Assembly (NCBI RefSeq): GCF_964355755.1
Contig: NC_092670.1
Span: forward strand, 9,115,201 to 9,179,200
DNA: 64,000 nucleotides
Origin: Antedon mediterranea
Lineage: Eukaryota > Echinodermata > Crinoidea > Comatulida > Antedonidae
Reading direction: 5' to 3'
Part shown: positions 20,031 to 31,650 of the stretch, in pieces
Layout of the letters: each line of letters starts with the position of its first letter
How positions within the stretch are numbered: position 1 is the stretch's first letter
Program-made: the position numbers and the translations under genes
The notes under the pieces: generated by a model
Seen by the model: only the letters and a program-made list of their open reading frames with translations
Database searches by the model: none
What the model was told of the DNA's origin: nothing

Positions 20031-22854
20031 TTATGATGCTCTCTTGACCATCATTACTACCTTCTTTAAACTGTAAGCACTAGTGCTTTTGAAACTTCTC
20101 CAAATGATGCCATTATATGGAAATGGATTAGGACCTGGTGTAAGGTATTGCCCATTCAGGTTTGATATATAGCAGGGTCCGTACCACCAAGCTCCTTTGG
20201 CATTCACAGCACAGTTTGCACCCCCCACAATGTCAATGTTGTTTCTGTCATAGGTTGAAAATGGTTCACCATTATAACTGTGTTGGGATGTCAAAGAGTC
20301 ACCTAAAAAAAACAAAATGATAATAGATCACTTTATATACTTTATATACTTGATCAATCTTTGATTTACTGTATGTTTTGTTTTGAGTTTTGCATATATT
20401 ATTTTTGACTGGAATGGACTACTTGGCAGTTTACCTTTTCATACCTAAAGTATGGCACAGTTTTTTACATCAAGGACAGAGAAGGGTCATATAAGCTCTA
20501 AGCTTCAAACACACCCAACAAGCAAGTACAAAAAGCAAGAATTTTCAAAGATATTACTCTATGTTTGGAAATATTTTTTAATATCGATGATATATTGTTG
20601 AAAAGAAGTGAACATTTTTTTTTTTTGGCCCGTTTTTCAGAAAAAAATACATTATTGGCCCTTATCACAATGCTACAAGGGTGTATACCCACTGTCACAA
20701 AGTTGAAATTGAAAAAATACCAACCTGCTGTTCCTCTGTATCCACTGATTGTCAAAGTGTAGTCAGACTCTTCGTTACCAATATGAAAGTGAGAATATTT
20801 CGCAACCCTTGTTTCGTTTAAGTGATCAGTCATCTCGATTAAGAGCTCATTATTTCCATCAGATGTTAAACGATTAATTTGTTCGTTACCAAGCCAGTAC
20901 TCTGAGTTCACGTTTCCAAAACCCGCTTTGTAGGCTGCCCAATTGCGGTAGAAGTTTTCCGAACCATCCTCTCTCCGTTGTATGACCTGATAAAGAACAG
21001 AAACTTACTGCTGACGTACAAACAAGTTTTGATATTCTAAGGGCGTGTGGCGCAGTGTGTTTAGGTAAAATCGGAATGGGATCAAGAATTAAAGACTATT
21101 ACTCGTAGTGTTGCTTGTCTTCTTTGGCAGGTGACATTGCTTTGTTTGCCTCTTGCCACCCAGGTGTAATGGGTACCTCGTAATGTCAAACACAATTGCG
21201 CTGAGTAGTTGCAAAATTATGGGAGTTGTCCATACATGTTTGATCCAATGACAGGGGTAATATGTGAAGCACTTAAGAGATTTGAGCATAACCACTAAGT
21301 AATACTGTATATGAGATTGATAGTGACAACTGTATTGAGGGCATGTGGCGCAGGGTGTTGGACGTTGGACTATTGATCGTGAGACCGAGGTTCGAATCCA
21401 ACTCTCACCGCATTGCTTGTATCCTTAGGCAAGATACTTTACTTACGTTTGCCTCTCTCCACCCAGGTGTATAAATGGGTACCCGGTTAGATCAAGACAC
21501 AACTTTTCTCTGATTACTAGCTGCATTATGGGAGTATGTTTCCATACGTGTTTGATCCACAAAAAAATGACTGGGGTAATAATGTATATAAATCCGGGAT
21601 ATTATTATTATTATTATTAAATCCAAATGCTGAATAGTTCAAACAAAAGAGTGAGCAAATAAAATACACTGTCTTGTCATTTATTTTATAGCTCATAATA
21701 ACAAACTGTAATTTGGTAGTAAAGTAAAATTATATATCAGTATCGGTATCTTTATTTCAATAAAACACATTAAAATTGCCATGGCAACCAAAAATGTTGA
21801 ATTAGGGCACTTATTTACAATTTGTTAAAATGCAGTAAAACATATTAAAGCTGTACATAAAAATATTGCAAGGAAAAAAAACAAGAAAAAACAAAAGTAT
21901 TTCGAAAGTTGTAGGTCACATAATAAAACGATTGTGCCCTATCAATCGCTCCACATGCTGTAGTATTGTCAATTACAATTTTCACTGGATTTTCACCGGA
22001 CAGCACGTTCCCTTATTAAATTTTTTTTTTCGTGTATATAACTTCTTAGCATTGCTTTACTTACTGTCCATCCCCCATCAGTCCATAGGTTATCTGTCCA
22101 TCGTCCATCTTTCCATCCAGTGTCCTGCTTCATGTAACAGTAGACAGTCAACTCTGGTTCTCCATCATGTGGCTGTATCACATATACACCACTTTGAGCT
22201 GAAGAATCCCTTTGTAAAATTTCACCACAGTCCCTCAAAGAACTTGCTAAACGGTTTTGGGGTTTTTTGAAAAATATAAAAGAAATGTCACTACATTTAA
22301 TAGTTTGGTACTTGGATACTGAGATACCTTTGACCTATAATAATACCCTGGAAGGATTAGTGGTATCCAAAACTCTGTAACTTCTTTTCTGTTTTACTTT
22401 ATTGTTTTAATTCAGCTTTTTGCTTATTTTATAAGCTTCTCCATTGATATCCAGACACAATGTTGTCATTTTTTCATTAATTTACCTTTTGATTTATTTA
22501 TATCAAATAGTGTATAAGTTATACAAGAACATTTAGTCATATTTGCTTTTATTTTGGTTTAACAATGTGAGAATTAAGCATATATTTCTGCTTTTCTATC
22601 GTTACTGCTCTATTCCATTCTCCACCTAGCTTACAGTATAAACATACTCCATTGATTGAAGATGTAGAATTTGTAGATGTGAAGTTTAAGAAAGTTGAAT
22701 AGTCATTTCTGCTCTATATTCTCCCTCATTTAGTTGCTTACAAACATTTTTACTTACCTGCTGTACTGCATTCACAAATGTCAGGAACGTCTATTTGGCA
22801 GCTGGAAGCCATCACAACCAGCGCACAGCCAATTACTAACATTCTGCAATCCAT
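20031..22854 (-). CDS. FREP-like gene C, secreted fibrinogen-domain protein
   Basis: Exons: E1 22758-22854, E2 22065-22246, E3 20725-20986, E4 20031-20302; 813 nt, 270 residues, phases fit. A signal peptide (MDCRMLVIGCALVVMASS) comes first, then CECSTA, then the fibrinogen domain from RDCGEILQRDSSAQ. E3 starts VIQRREDGSENFYRNW. E4 keeps both C-terminal cysteines (NCAVNAKGAWWYGPC). Oddities: E2 is 45 bp longer than in gene E, because a W-T-D-G-rich stretch is expanded before the GGWT junction. The calcium-loop motif is DRNNID, not DxDND. VYCYM replaces VYCDM. A lectin role is inferred from the family. The E2-E3 intron carries two related tRNA-SINE copies. Confidence 0.85.
21041..21330 (+). repeat. 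Older, degraded tRNA-SINE copy
   Basis: GGCGTGTGGCGCAGTGTG at the start, TTTGCCTCTTGCCACCCAGG and GTGTAATGGGTACC mark the same family as the next element. Part of this copy (about 21175-21330) is also present at 2750-2875, so it predates the block duplication. Confidence 0.65.
21339..21619 (+). repeat. tRNA-derived SINE, 281 bp, with empty site in the sister copy
   Basis: A box GTGGCGCAGGGTG and B box AGGTTCGAATCC are intact. The body has GCAAGATACTTTACTTACG and CCACCCAGGTGTATAAATGG, and the tail is (ATT)n. The sister sequence around 2872 reads straight through (TATTGA then AATCCAAATGC), giving the exact insertion limits. Inserted in intron 2 of gene C. Confidence 0.85.
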
Positions 22855-24075
22855 TCTGTATCGCACTTGAAAGCTTCCTCTCACAATATTACTTAAGGTT
22901 ATACTTTGTTAGGCTACAGTACAGTATGTTTCATATCAAACAAGTCTTCCATTTTATAGGCCTAAAATTAAAAATTACACAAAGAAATCCTTGTATAATT
23001 TAGTACTTCCCTATTTGTAGACTAAACATCACATGCTGGTTTCAATTCTTATTAATTTATAATACTTTGAGAGTTGATGTGGAAAAAAACAATACATTAT
23101 GTACCGTAGTTATCAAAGATACATACTGTTAATTCCCCAGGATTTGTTGATTTTGATCATAGAAGAGTTAAATAATTTCACTCTTTCCTGATTTTGATAT
23201 TGTTTTTTACCTTTGATAATATTGATATGCATCACTTTATGAAGCATAAAAAAGTATTTTCACTATTAACTCCAGTGAAATCAAATGTATATTTTGGTGT
23301 TTTTAAAAAGAGAAGAAACTCACAAACTATTGCTATTTTAAAACAATTTTAGTTTTTTCTTCGCTCTCTATTCCATTTGGTGTTACTGTAGCCACTAATC
23401 CAACCTCTACGCCTCCCACCTCCACCTCTTCCTATCAAACATGCTGGTAAAATGCTGCTTGCCGATATATTCACTTCAGGCTATTGTGCCGGGAACTTTC
23501 AAGTGAGAAGGAGTCAAGGTATATCTGACCAATAAGTGTCCTACAAAGTGGTATTCAATTTCAATTCAACATTTATTTCAACCAAAATCAAACATTAACA
23601 TAATAATATGTACATAAACTAAACAAATAAAACCACCACCAAAAAAAAGTCTTTGGGATTTCATCATATATTTTCCCAGGAATCTTATTGACAGGAATTA
23701 CTGTAAAATGAAAAATATTTGATGTTGCAATGTGCTCACCCTGCCCTGCTCCTTTCTTGCATGTGCTTGTGTATAATAACTTGCCATGTATATTGTTACC
23801 AAATACAGTATGACCAAATAAATGGTCTGTTGCATAACAGAAATTAGGATGTGGATATTGCCGTTGAAACTACACCCTCAAATAAATATGAATAATCTGT
23901 TAAAGTTTATTGTGTATATTGAAGATGTTTATTTATTGTAAGTTTGACATTGGAGACTTTATACTTTTATTAATTAGCATAGACTAAAATAGTAAAATAT
24001 ATTGACAATGATTACTTGATTGTAAATAAACAAACTACCATAGATTTATTATTACTATTATTTTATAGTAATTAA
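22855..24075. other. Spacer between genes C and D
   Basis: This is nearly the same as 9429-10731. It holds the gene C promoter and the 3' flank of gene D. AATAAA on the minus strand at 24045-24050 is a plausible poly(A) signal for gene D, about 25 nt past its stop. No further gene is seen. Confidence 0.6.
22952..22958 (-). promoter_or_regulatory. TATA box of gene C
   Basis: TATAAAA on the minus strand, about 100 nt upstream of the ATG at 22854, in the conserved context GGCCTATAAAATGGAAGAC. Confidence 0.6.
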
Positions 24076-26969
24076 TTAAAGATACCGTGCTCTTTTAATC
24101 ATCATCACTATTTTCTTATGACTGTACAAATAAGTTGGCCATGTATGACTATACCAATTGATGCCTGGACCACTGCCAGCAGCAATAGGTCCTGGCGTAC
24201 GATAAGGCCCGTTTAGATTTGCATTTGTAAAAAGTCTATACCACCAGCCACCTTTACCAGTCACAGCTAAGTTACCACTGCTCCACTCATCATTGTCTCT
24301 ATCAAAGGTTGAAAATGGTTGCCCATTGTCAAATTCCATAGGGTTACCTAAAAAAAATGTATAATTTTTAGTATTATTTCATAACTTTTAAATACAGTTG
24401 TCTTCTTTGTATAAAAAATGGATATCTATTAGGAAATGGGAGGGGAAGAAGGGGAAGCCCTCCCTGGGATAAGGGGGAGGGGTGTTGTACAAGTTTTAAA
24501 AAAATAATTTCATTTCAGTGATAACATGTTTTTTTTAAATATAAATTTGATCTCTTATTTACCCTAAAATAAAATGTTTTGTGTAAAATTAATATTGATT
24601 ACAGATACACTAACCAGCAGTTCCTCTAAATCCATATCCCCGCAATCCAGTGATACTCATATTATAGTTAGAGTCCTCAGTACCAATACCAAAATGAGAA
24701 TATCTTGCCAACCTCAGTACATTTAAGTGGTCTGTGATCTCTATTAAGAGCTCATAATCACCATTAGATGTTATACGGTGGATCTTTTCGTTACCAAGCC
24801 AGAACTCTGAGTGCACATTTCCAAAACCCTCTTTGTATTCTGCCCAATTGTGGTAGAAATTTACCGAACCATCCTCTCTTCGTTGTATCACCTGATAATA
24901 ATAAGATTATCAAGAATAAGAAGACACACCAGGAACAAGTAATCAGCACAAACCCACCTTATATTATGACTTTTTTCCCTCATAAAAATGCCTACTGTAT
25001 AGGTATTTATGTTTTTGTATCATTCCCTGAATGTTCTTTATTATTTAATTAAATACATGTGGATGCGGAGATTTTTATTTTTACTGTTTAAGTTTTAGGA
25101 CTTCAGAATTACTTTTTCTTGAAGCTCACAATTTTAATGAAATTGTTTTCACTTTTTTTGTTTAGGAATTTAAAACTATTCCCATAAGCCATAGCAATAC
25201 TAATTTTTGTCAATTTTTACTTACTGTCCATCCGCCATCTGTCCATTCTCCACCTTGCTTCATGTCACAGTAAACAGTAAACGCTGATCTTCCATCGTGT
25301 GGCTTTATCACATAATCATCACTGACCGCAGAAGGATTGTTTTCCAAAATTTCACCACAGTCCCTAGACTTTCCTAAAATACAAAGTATTATAAGTTTTG
25401 ATTTCTGATTACGCTCTCTCAGTATAGCACATAACCAGATCAGCACATCATGAGATGTTGGCAATCATAAATGGACCCACTCTATTGTAAAGATGGTGGG
25501 CCAGTTTTTTGTTCCATACTGTTAAATTGTCAGTGTATTATAAGCCCTTATTTTTCGTTATTTTTCATGACAATGATCGTTTTTTTAAAGTGAACGCACC
25601 AATTGACAAAATTCTCAATGGCATGTTTGTTTAGTTTACTTAAAACACCTTTCCTACTGTTTATATCAACATTAAGTTACTACATTATGTTTATTTCTTG
25701 AAATTTAGCAAGGTATATTTTTTTTGGAGGGGTGGGGGATAATCATATACTGTTTCAAATTACAGTGTCTGCCTCATAAGCTTGTACATTGAAACAAACT
25801 AAAATCATGCATTGAAATGAAATATTGAAATAAGAAAATATAGATACTGCAGAAACTGCAGTAAAATAATTTTGACATGATTCCCTTTAATGTATTTTGC
25901 ATGGTGAACATTTACTTTTGTAACACTAAAATCACAGACAAGATAATCAAAGCATAAAATCACATGTGTGAAGAATTTAAATTTAATATTTCCTTTGCAA
26001 ATGGTCTTTTCTACAACCTTGTGTTCTTTTGTTTTTGCTATCTCCCAGATAGTTAATAATTTATTCAAATTATAAAATTATATACAAGATGGTATTTTTT
26101 GTTGGCAATGAAGTACATACAGTACTATATTTCTTTCTTCTTTATTTAGTTTTGAAAAAATATTTACGAGCCATTTGGACCATCAAAATAAAGACAGGAA
26201 CATGCTCATTATTATTCGTAATTTATTTTTATTTATTTTTAATTCACCTTATTAATTATAGAGGGTGACCCTAAACAGCGTATGCTGGCAATCAAGGGGC
26301 CATCTTGATGAGTGTGACAGTGGCTGTGTGTATACTAGTACACCGATGTAACCCCCTAATTGTCTCAAAAGATGTACTAACTACTAGGTTCTTTAAGTGC
26401 ACATGAGCCAGATATGTACACTGGACCTACAGTTTATAGTCCTTATCCGAGAAGATTCGTTCTACCACCGGAACCATGAAGTGAGCGAGGCTTGAATCCT
26501 TGCCGATGTTAATATGGCAAGGTACTATTTCACTGTCTTAACAGCTTATAAAGCGCCTTTCCAAAGAATGATCAAAGTGCTGTACAGAGTAATTACGGAA
26601 TCAATTATTAAAACATACAAAATACAAATGTTTCGAAATACTGTACTACTTCCCATGGAAAGACTCTTTAATACACTAATCCTAGTCTGAAGTCTACCTC
26701 CAGTCTCCTATGATCGAAATGTATCTGGATGTGAGTGAGGGGTAACAGTTAACTACATTAATCAGTGGTCTAGTTTATGCCGAAAACAGATTTCTCAAAA
26801 GCTTATAAGAAAGTAGCATATTATTCTTGCTGTTAATTTCACTCATATTGTTCTAACTAAACTACAAAAATTTGTACTTACTGCATTCACAGTTATCAGA
26901 AACTGTTGTTGGGAGACAGGCAGCCATCACAACCAATATACAGCAAATTGCTAACATTCTGGAATCCAT
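24076..26969 (-). CDS. FREP-like gene D, secreted fibrinogen-domain protein
   Basis: Exons: E1 26882-26969, E2 25225-25373, E3 24615-24891, E4 24076-24347; 786 nt, 261 residues, phases 1-0-1 fit. A signal peptide (MDSRMLAICCILVVMAAC) is followed by a C-E-C linker. The fibrinogen domain has RDCGEILENNPSAVSDDYV, VYCDMKQGGEWTDGGWT, VIQRREDGSVNFYHNW, DRDND, KGGWWYRLFTNANLNGPY. As in gene A, both C-terminal cysteines are missing, and E3 is 15 bp longer than in C and E (extra residues around LRGYG). The domain tail IVMMIKRARYL is three residues longer than in gene A. Intron 1 is long (about 1.5 kb) and contains a LINE-tail-like stretch. The lectin function is inferred from the family. Confidence 0.85.
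26520..26620 (-). repeat. LINE 3'-tail-like fragment in gene D intron 1
   Basis: TATAAAGCGCCTTTCCAAAG and ATCAAAGTGCTGTACAGAG resemble the AGCGC-type 3' ends of CR1/L2 elements, here reversed. The preceding 26280-26520 may be part of the same element. No frame is kept. Confidence 0.35.
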
Positions 26970-27293
26970 TCTATCAAACTTCCTCACATATAAATATAAC
27001 TGACAGCTATATTATTTAGGCCACAGTATGTTAGATTTAAACAAGTCTCCCATTATATAATAGGCCTAACATTGCTCAAAGAAATTCATGCATAATTTTA
27101 TACTTTCCTGTTTGTATAGTAAACAATACATGCTTGAATAAATTCTTAATTTTTCATTGTTTGGGAGTTGGTGTGGAATTTCCTTTATATTATATTGTGA
27201 TAAACTGAAATTAGTAACTATTTGCTGATTTTATTATTGTTTTTTAACTTTTGATATGTGAAGCATACATGGTTTTAAACTGCTATATGTTTC

Positions 27294-28037
27294 ATTTAAT
27301 ATTATACAGATTATGCATTCTTAGCGGTAAAAAACATGATTTGAAATCCTCAAGGGAATGATATTTTGCTCGAGGGAAATATAATTCTCGAGAGCATGAT
27401 ATCATTCCCGAGTGGATGTCAAATCTTATATTTTACCGATATAAAAGGCGATATCTTTTATATTATATAGCCGACAACAAGTAGAATATCTACTGAGTTG
27501 GGTAGCTAGGCCTCCTTTATGTAATAAGCCTGCCTACAGTTAGGCGTCGCATTCACCTTACCTTGCGAAGAATAATATACAGATAACTACTAATTAATGA
27601 TTCCTTGGCAATAAAATATTCACTTAGGCCTAGGTCGTTTAAATAATAACAGAAGAATTTCCATCAATAAGCCTACATTAATAATAGTAATATTATTATC
27701 AGGTAGGCCGAATAAATAATAATTCATCTTCTTCTTCGAATCACCGAATGTTCAGTGTGCTGCGCGTACCAGGTTACTACCGTGAGTATTGACCAATGAC
27801 AAACGGTCTTTCGTCACATCTATAGAGGGTGAATAACAAATGATGGCACGATGTATGCATAGTTTAAATAGTTTAGTTGATTCATTTCTTCAAGCAAGTT
27901 ACGTGGCGCAGCGGGTAAAACATTGTATTGATGATGATTGATTGTGATCTTCGCGAGTTCAAGTCTCAGAGAATTTAATGGATTATGTATTACAGTTTCA
28001 ACCAATATCACGTTCACGTATTTACATAGGCTATGTA
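27294..28037. mobile_element. About 745-bp insertion of unknown class, includes a tRNA-like SINE head
   Basis: Both flanks match one continuous stretch near 14840 (CATTTAATATAAACATTTATAATG), so this is an insertion with TAATAT repeated at both edges. Inside, 27898-27990 has a tRNA-like A box (GTGGCGCAGCGGG) and B box (GAGTTCAAGTCTC). The left part contains paired words such as GCTCGAGGGAAATATAATTC and ATTCTCGAGAGCATG. No transposase is seen. Confidence 0.5.
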
Positions 28038-28380
28038 ATATAAACATTTATAATGCCATTATAATGTCACATAATAGATATTCACTTTGACCAACAATCC
28101 ATTATCTGATGATTTTGATTGAAGGAGGTACTTATTATTGTTTTTGGATGAAGATGTTCTTTGAGTTTTCTTTATTGCTTTCCTGTCACGTCAGCCCTGG
28201 ATAAAGTTGGTGTTTTTTTTTCCCATAGATTTTAGGATGTTGTTATATTTGGGTACCTTTACTGTGGTAGGGAGGTTATACCAATCATTAATGTATTTGT
28301 GTACAAATGAAAGCTTCCTTTACAGTATGTCCAGTCATGTTATTGTTTTAACCTTTGATAATATTAGTGGCAATCAGCAA

Positions 28381-29176
28381 GGGCCTGTTTCCATTGAGCA
28401 GAAAATATGGTTTTTCTTGCCAGCAGAAATGGGTCTGCATAAAAAACTACAAAGAAAAACCAATCTTAAAAACGGTTTCAAAAATCCCAATTAATTCCGG
28501 TCTTGGTCGAAAGAACTGTTCTGAAACCGGTTTCCGTGGAGCAATTTTTAGCTGCAACACAATCGCTGTCTCAATTTGACCCCAAAAACTGAACTCTGCT
28601 GCACTGGGACGATTGCGGTCAACTCACACTCAAACCGTGCGATAGGACCTTGGGCTAGTCAATTTTATTTGTCTAGATAGTGAGTATTTTATTTAACTAA
28701 AAAATGTGGACCAATGCAATTACTAGGTTCATAATAAATATGTGGGGAGAAAAAAGGAGAGGGAGACTAGCCGGGAGTCGGAAGAAATAATTATAAATAA
28801 AAATATTGTCAAGCGTGTGAAAGACGAGTTCAACTTGACAATATCAGAGGGTGCGACGTACCTATACTTTAACCAAGGACCACAATAGCATGTCAGGTAA
28901 TAATGACAGGATTACCTGCCCCTTCTATGACTTACTGGATACAATTCTTGGGGATTGCGCTATGTGAAAGTAAAAATGGCCTCGATCCAATCACGCTTCC
29001 GCCTAACGAATTGCATTGTGCTATATAATGACGTCATTCCTGACGAACGCACATGGACGGAACCTGTTTTATTGGAGTAAAAATTGAGCTGCAATGCCAT
29101 CTTTATTTATAAACAACTGCCGAAATCGGTTTCCAAGAAAACCGTTCTGGTTTTTTTTTTCAATAGAAACAGGCCC
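28381..29176. mobile_element. PIF/Harbinger-type MITE, copy 2 (796 bp)
   Basis: Same ends as 14981-15568 (GGGCCTGTTTCCATTG and CAATAGAAACAGGCCC). The right flank is TAA; the left flank is now CAA. It is about 200 bp longer, mostly because of an extra segment at about 28845-28990. Its position in the spacer corresponds to copy 1, so it was duplicated with the spacer. Confidence 0.8.
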
Positions 29177-29518
29177 TAATAAACCTCAGTAAAATCAAAT
29201 TGTTTACTATAGATACATTTTAAATAGCGCATTTTATGTTTAAATGAATTATATAGATAACTGTGACCTCTATTGTTTGGTCATGCTTTTATTAAGCTAT
29301 GGTTACAGTACCACAAACTAGGTACTACTATATTTGTAAAAAAAATTAAATTTTAAAAATATTAATCTAAAGAAAATATGTAATAAATTGCTGTAAGATT
29401 TATTTTAAGATTTAAGATTTTATTATAATAACATGATGACTGCATGATTAAAAGGTTTTTATTTATGACAAATAAACACTGGTAAAACTTTGAAGTACAT
29501 CATTGATTTCAAGTAGTG

Positions 29519-31533
29519 ATTGATTGATTGATTGATTTTATTCGATATTCATACACAAAAGTTAAAATATACAATGTACAAAAAGAATACCAGAAACCCA
29601 TTAAGTCGACAAATAAAAGTAAACTTATTTCCAATGGGGTCAAATCCGTATTAACTGAAAAAGTGAGTGTTTGGGCCTAGTACAATATATCATTAAGTTG
29701 GACGCAGTAAAATTGGAAAAACAAGAAAATACATATAAGACAAGATAACATCAAAAAACAATATTAAAAAATAACTTAATTAAACTGATATTCCAAGCTG
29801 TTCATTATTAAAATATTCTTTAAAGGGGGGTTCCGGGTTTAAAATGAATAGTAAAAAATGTAAAATATATTTGTTTGTCTCTTGAACGGTAAAAGTTTCA
29901 ATTTATATAAGCGCCCAGTGAAGCAGAACGAAGGCTGTGAAATCAGGCCAGATTACAAGTGCAGCTACGGCAAAATCACACTGTGGTTACAAAATAGGAA
30001 ATTCGTGAAATGGTCCGTCTTCCGACGACTCGTTATCATTAACCATATCAATTACTTTTGTAAAATTATACTTATCTGATGTAATTTTAGTCGGTCTTCC
30101 CATTTATAAAGTCAATTTTTTATGAAAATTCATCAAAATAGTGAAAAATTAGATATGTTTGCACTTTACGTTTGCCGATTTTCGCACCGACTTAGGGAAA
30201 AATCAAAATCAATGAAGCGTAACGTATACTGTACATTCCTGCTGAGGATCGGATAGAGCGAGACGACGATACACGTGCTCTCTCTGCTGCCCATGCCTGG
30301 CATCGTCACGTGATAAGCAGATACAACAATACCAAACTGGTCGGGTCGAGTATACCCCGTCTATAATCACAACATGAACGATGTACAGTATTTGATTGAA
30401 GGTCGACTCGACCTACCGGAATGGTATAGATAATATAGCTCGAATGAGAGAGTTGGAATATTTGTGTAGTGCAGCCTATAGTAAAAGGCCTGGTAGTATC
30501 AATTCGCATAGGGTCTACTACACTAGCTAGCTCAATTTTTAACTGGGCCGGATCGGCTAGGTCTCCTTCCTACTACCTGGTCTACTTGCTTGATGCATGA
30601 GTATCCGCTTTTTTGGAGAGTAAACTAAGCCTATTTTATTTTAGACGATCGGGACACCATACGTGTGGACGGCGATCGGACCTTGTTTTGCTTCAATATT
30701 TACAGCCGATTTTGTAGAACGTTTTAGGTTTAGATTGTTTATGAGTTTGGTTGATAGGATGGGTTTTGTTATTTATGGGCCAATCGTCTAGTAGTAGGCT
30801 AGCTAGGGCTATGGGCCCCACTGTTTTAACGTAGCCATCGTGGCATGGAATCCCTAGTCAAAATGGCTCTCGCCCATTAATTAGGCTAGGCCTCGAGTAG
30901 TATTGTACGTGAAGCCGATAATACGATCTGTACTATAGAGGTATAAAAATAGTATAATTTATGACTCCGTAATCTTTACTAAATTTTGTATTTCATTAAA
31001 TGTCAAATAAATATATGCTACTGCTGTTATTATTACACTTTAGGCCTAGCTTAGAAAATTTACAAAAAATGTATTTCACAATGATCGGGTGGTCGTCGTT
31101 TGACAGGGGAGAGAGATGTAAATTAGTTGACAAAGACAACGTACATGACGTCGCGAGTTTGGAATCCACTGGTGACGTGATTTTGTGAATATCGCATGAA
31201 TATTAATGAGCTTCCCTAAGCTGCTGAAAAACAGACTTTCCATGAATTTACCCTAAAATGTATATGAAATTTAATTTTTTTAATTTCTCGTTATTACTTC
31301 TTCATTCTGACATGTCTATATTGTTATAATATTTTTTATTTAATAAATAAACGATATTTAAAAGCAATTTTAAACCCAGAATCCCCCTTTAAGTTTTATT
31401 TTGAAGGTTGCATTATTTTGTATTGATTTGAGTGAATTGGGGAGCCTTTTCCAGTCACGGATACCTAAGAAATAAAAAGTCGAATCATTAACGCCAGTAG
31501 CCTGGAGTGACAAAATTAAATGTTGTACCCCTG
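29519..31533 (-). mobile_element. 5'-truncated LINE 3' end, minus strand, with a nested DNA element
   Basis: The insertion is flanked by GTAGTG (29513-29518, 31534-31539), and the empty site is at about 15922 in the sister spacer. On the minus strand the element ends in an (AATC)n tail (29519-29537). Near its 5' side it encodes YFLGIRDWKRLPNSLKSIQN, which is like the C-terminal end of a CR1/L2 ORF2 (compare LWNTLPLEI in the other LINE). The nested element 29824-31388 splits it. Confidence 0.75.
29824..31388. mobile_element. 1.57-kb TTAA-type DNA transposon (piggyBac or Kolobok-like), non-autonomous
   Basis: It is flanked by TTAA on both sides (29820-29823, 31389-31392). The ends are inverted: AGGGGGGTTCCGGGTTTAAA at the left and the complement of TTTAAACCCAGAATCCCCCT at the right. 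The inside has no transposase frame; the two small open frames near 29882 and 31000 are not recognised. TTAA duplication is shared by piggyBac and Kolobok; AGGG ends fit Kolobok better. Confidence 0.75.
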
Positions 31534-31650
31534 GTAGTGTTGTATTGGAATCACATTATATACTGCAAACCTTTTAGTTTACTAATATTACTAAAATAAT
31601 GTTTACTTTGAAACATTTAGTGATTCCAATACAAGATAAATTGTAAAATA

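Noticed and set aside
24768-25052. 94-codon plus-strand frame
   Set aside because: It is antisense to exon E3 of gene D and has no independent support.
27300-28037. CRISPR-like or regulatory palindrome cluster (CTCGAGGGAAATATAATTCTC)
   Set aside because: The paired words are part of one insertion and have no regular spacing; this is animal DNA and the pattern fits a transposon interior.
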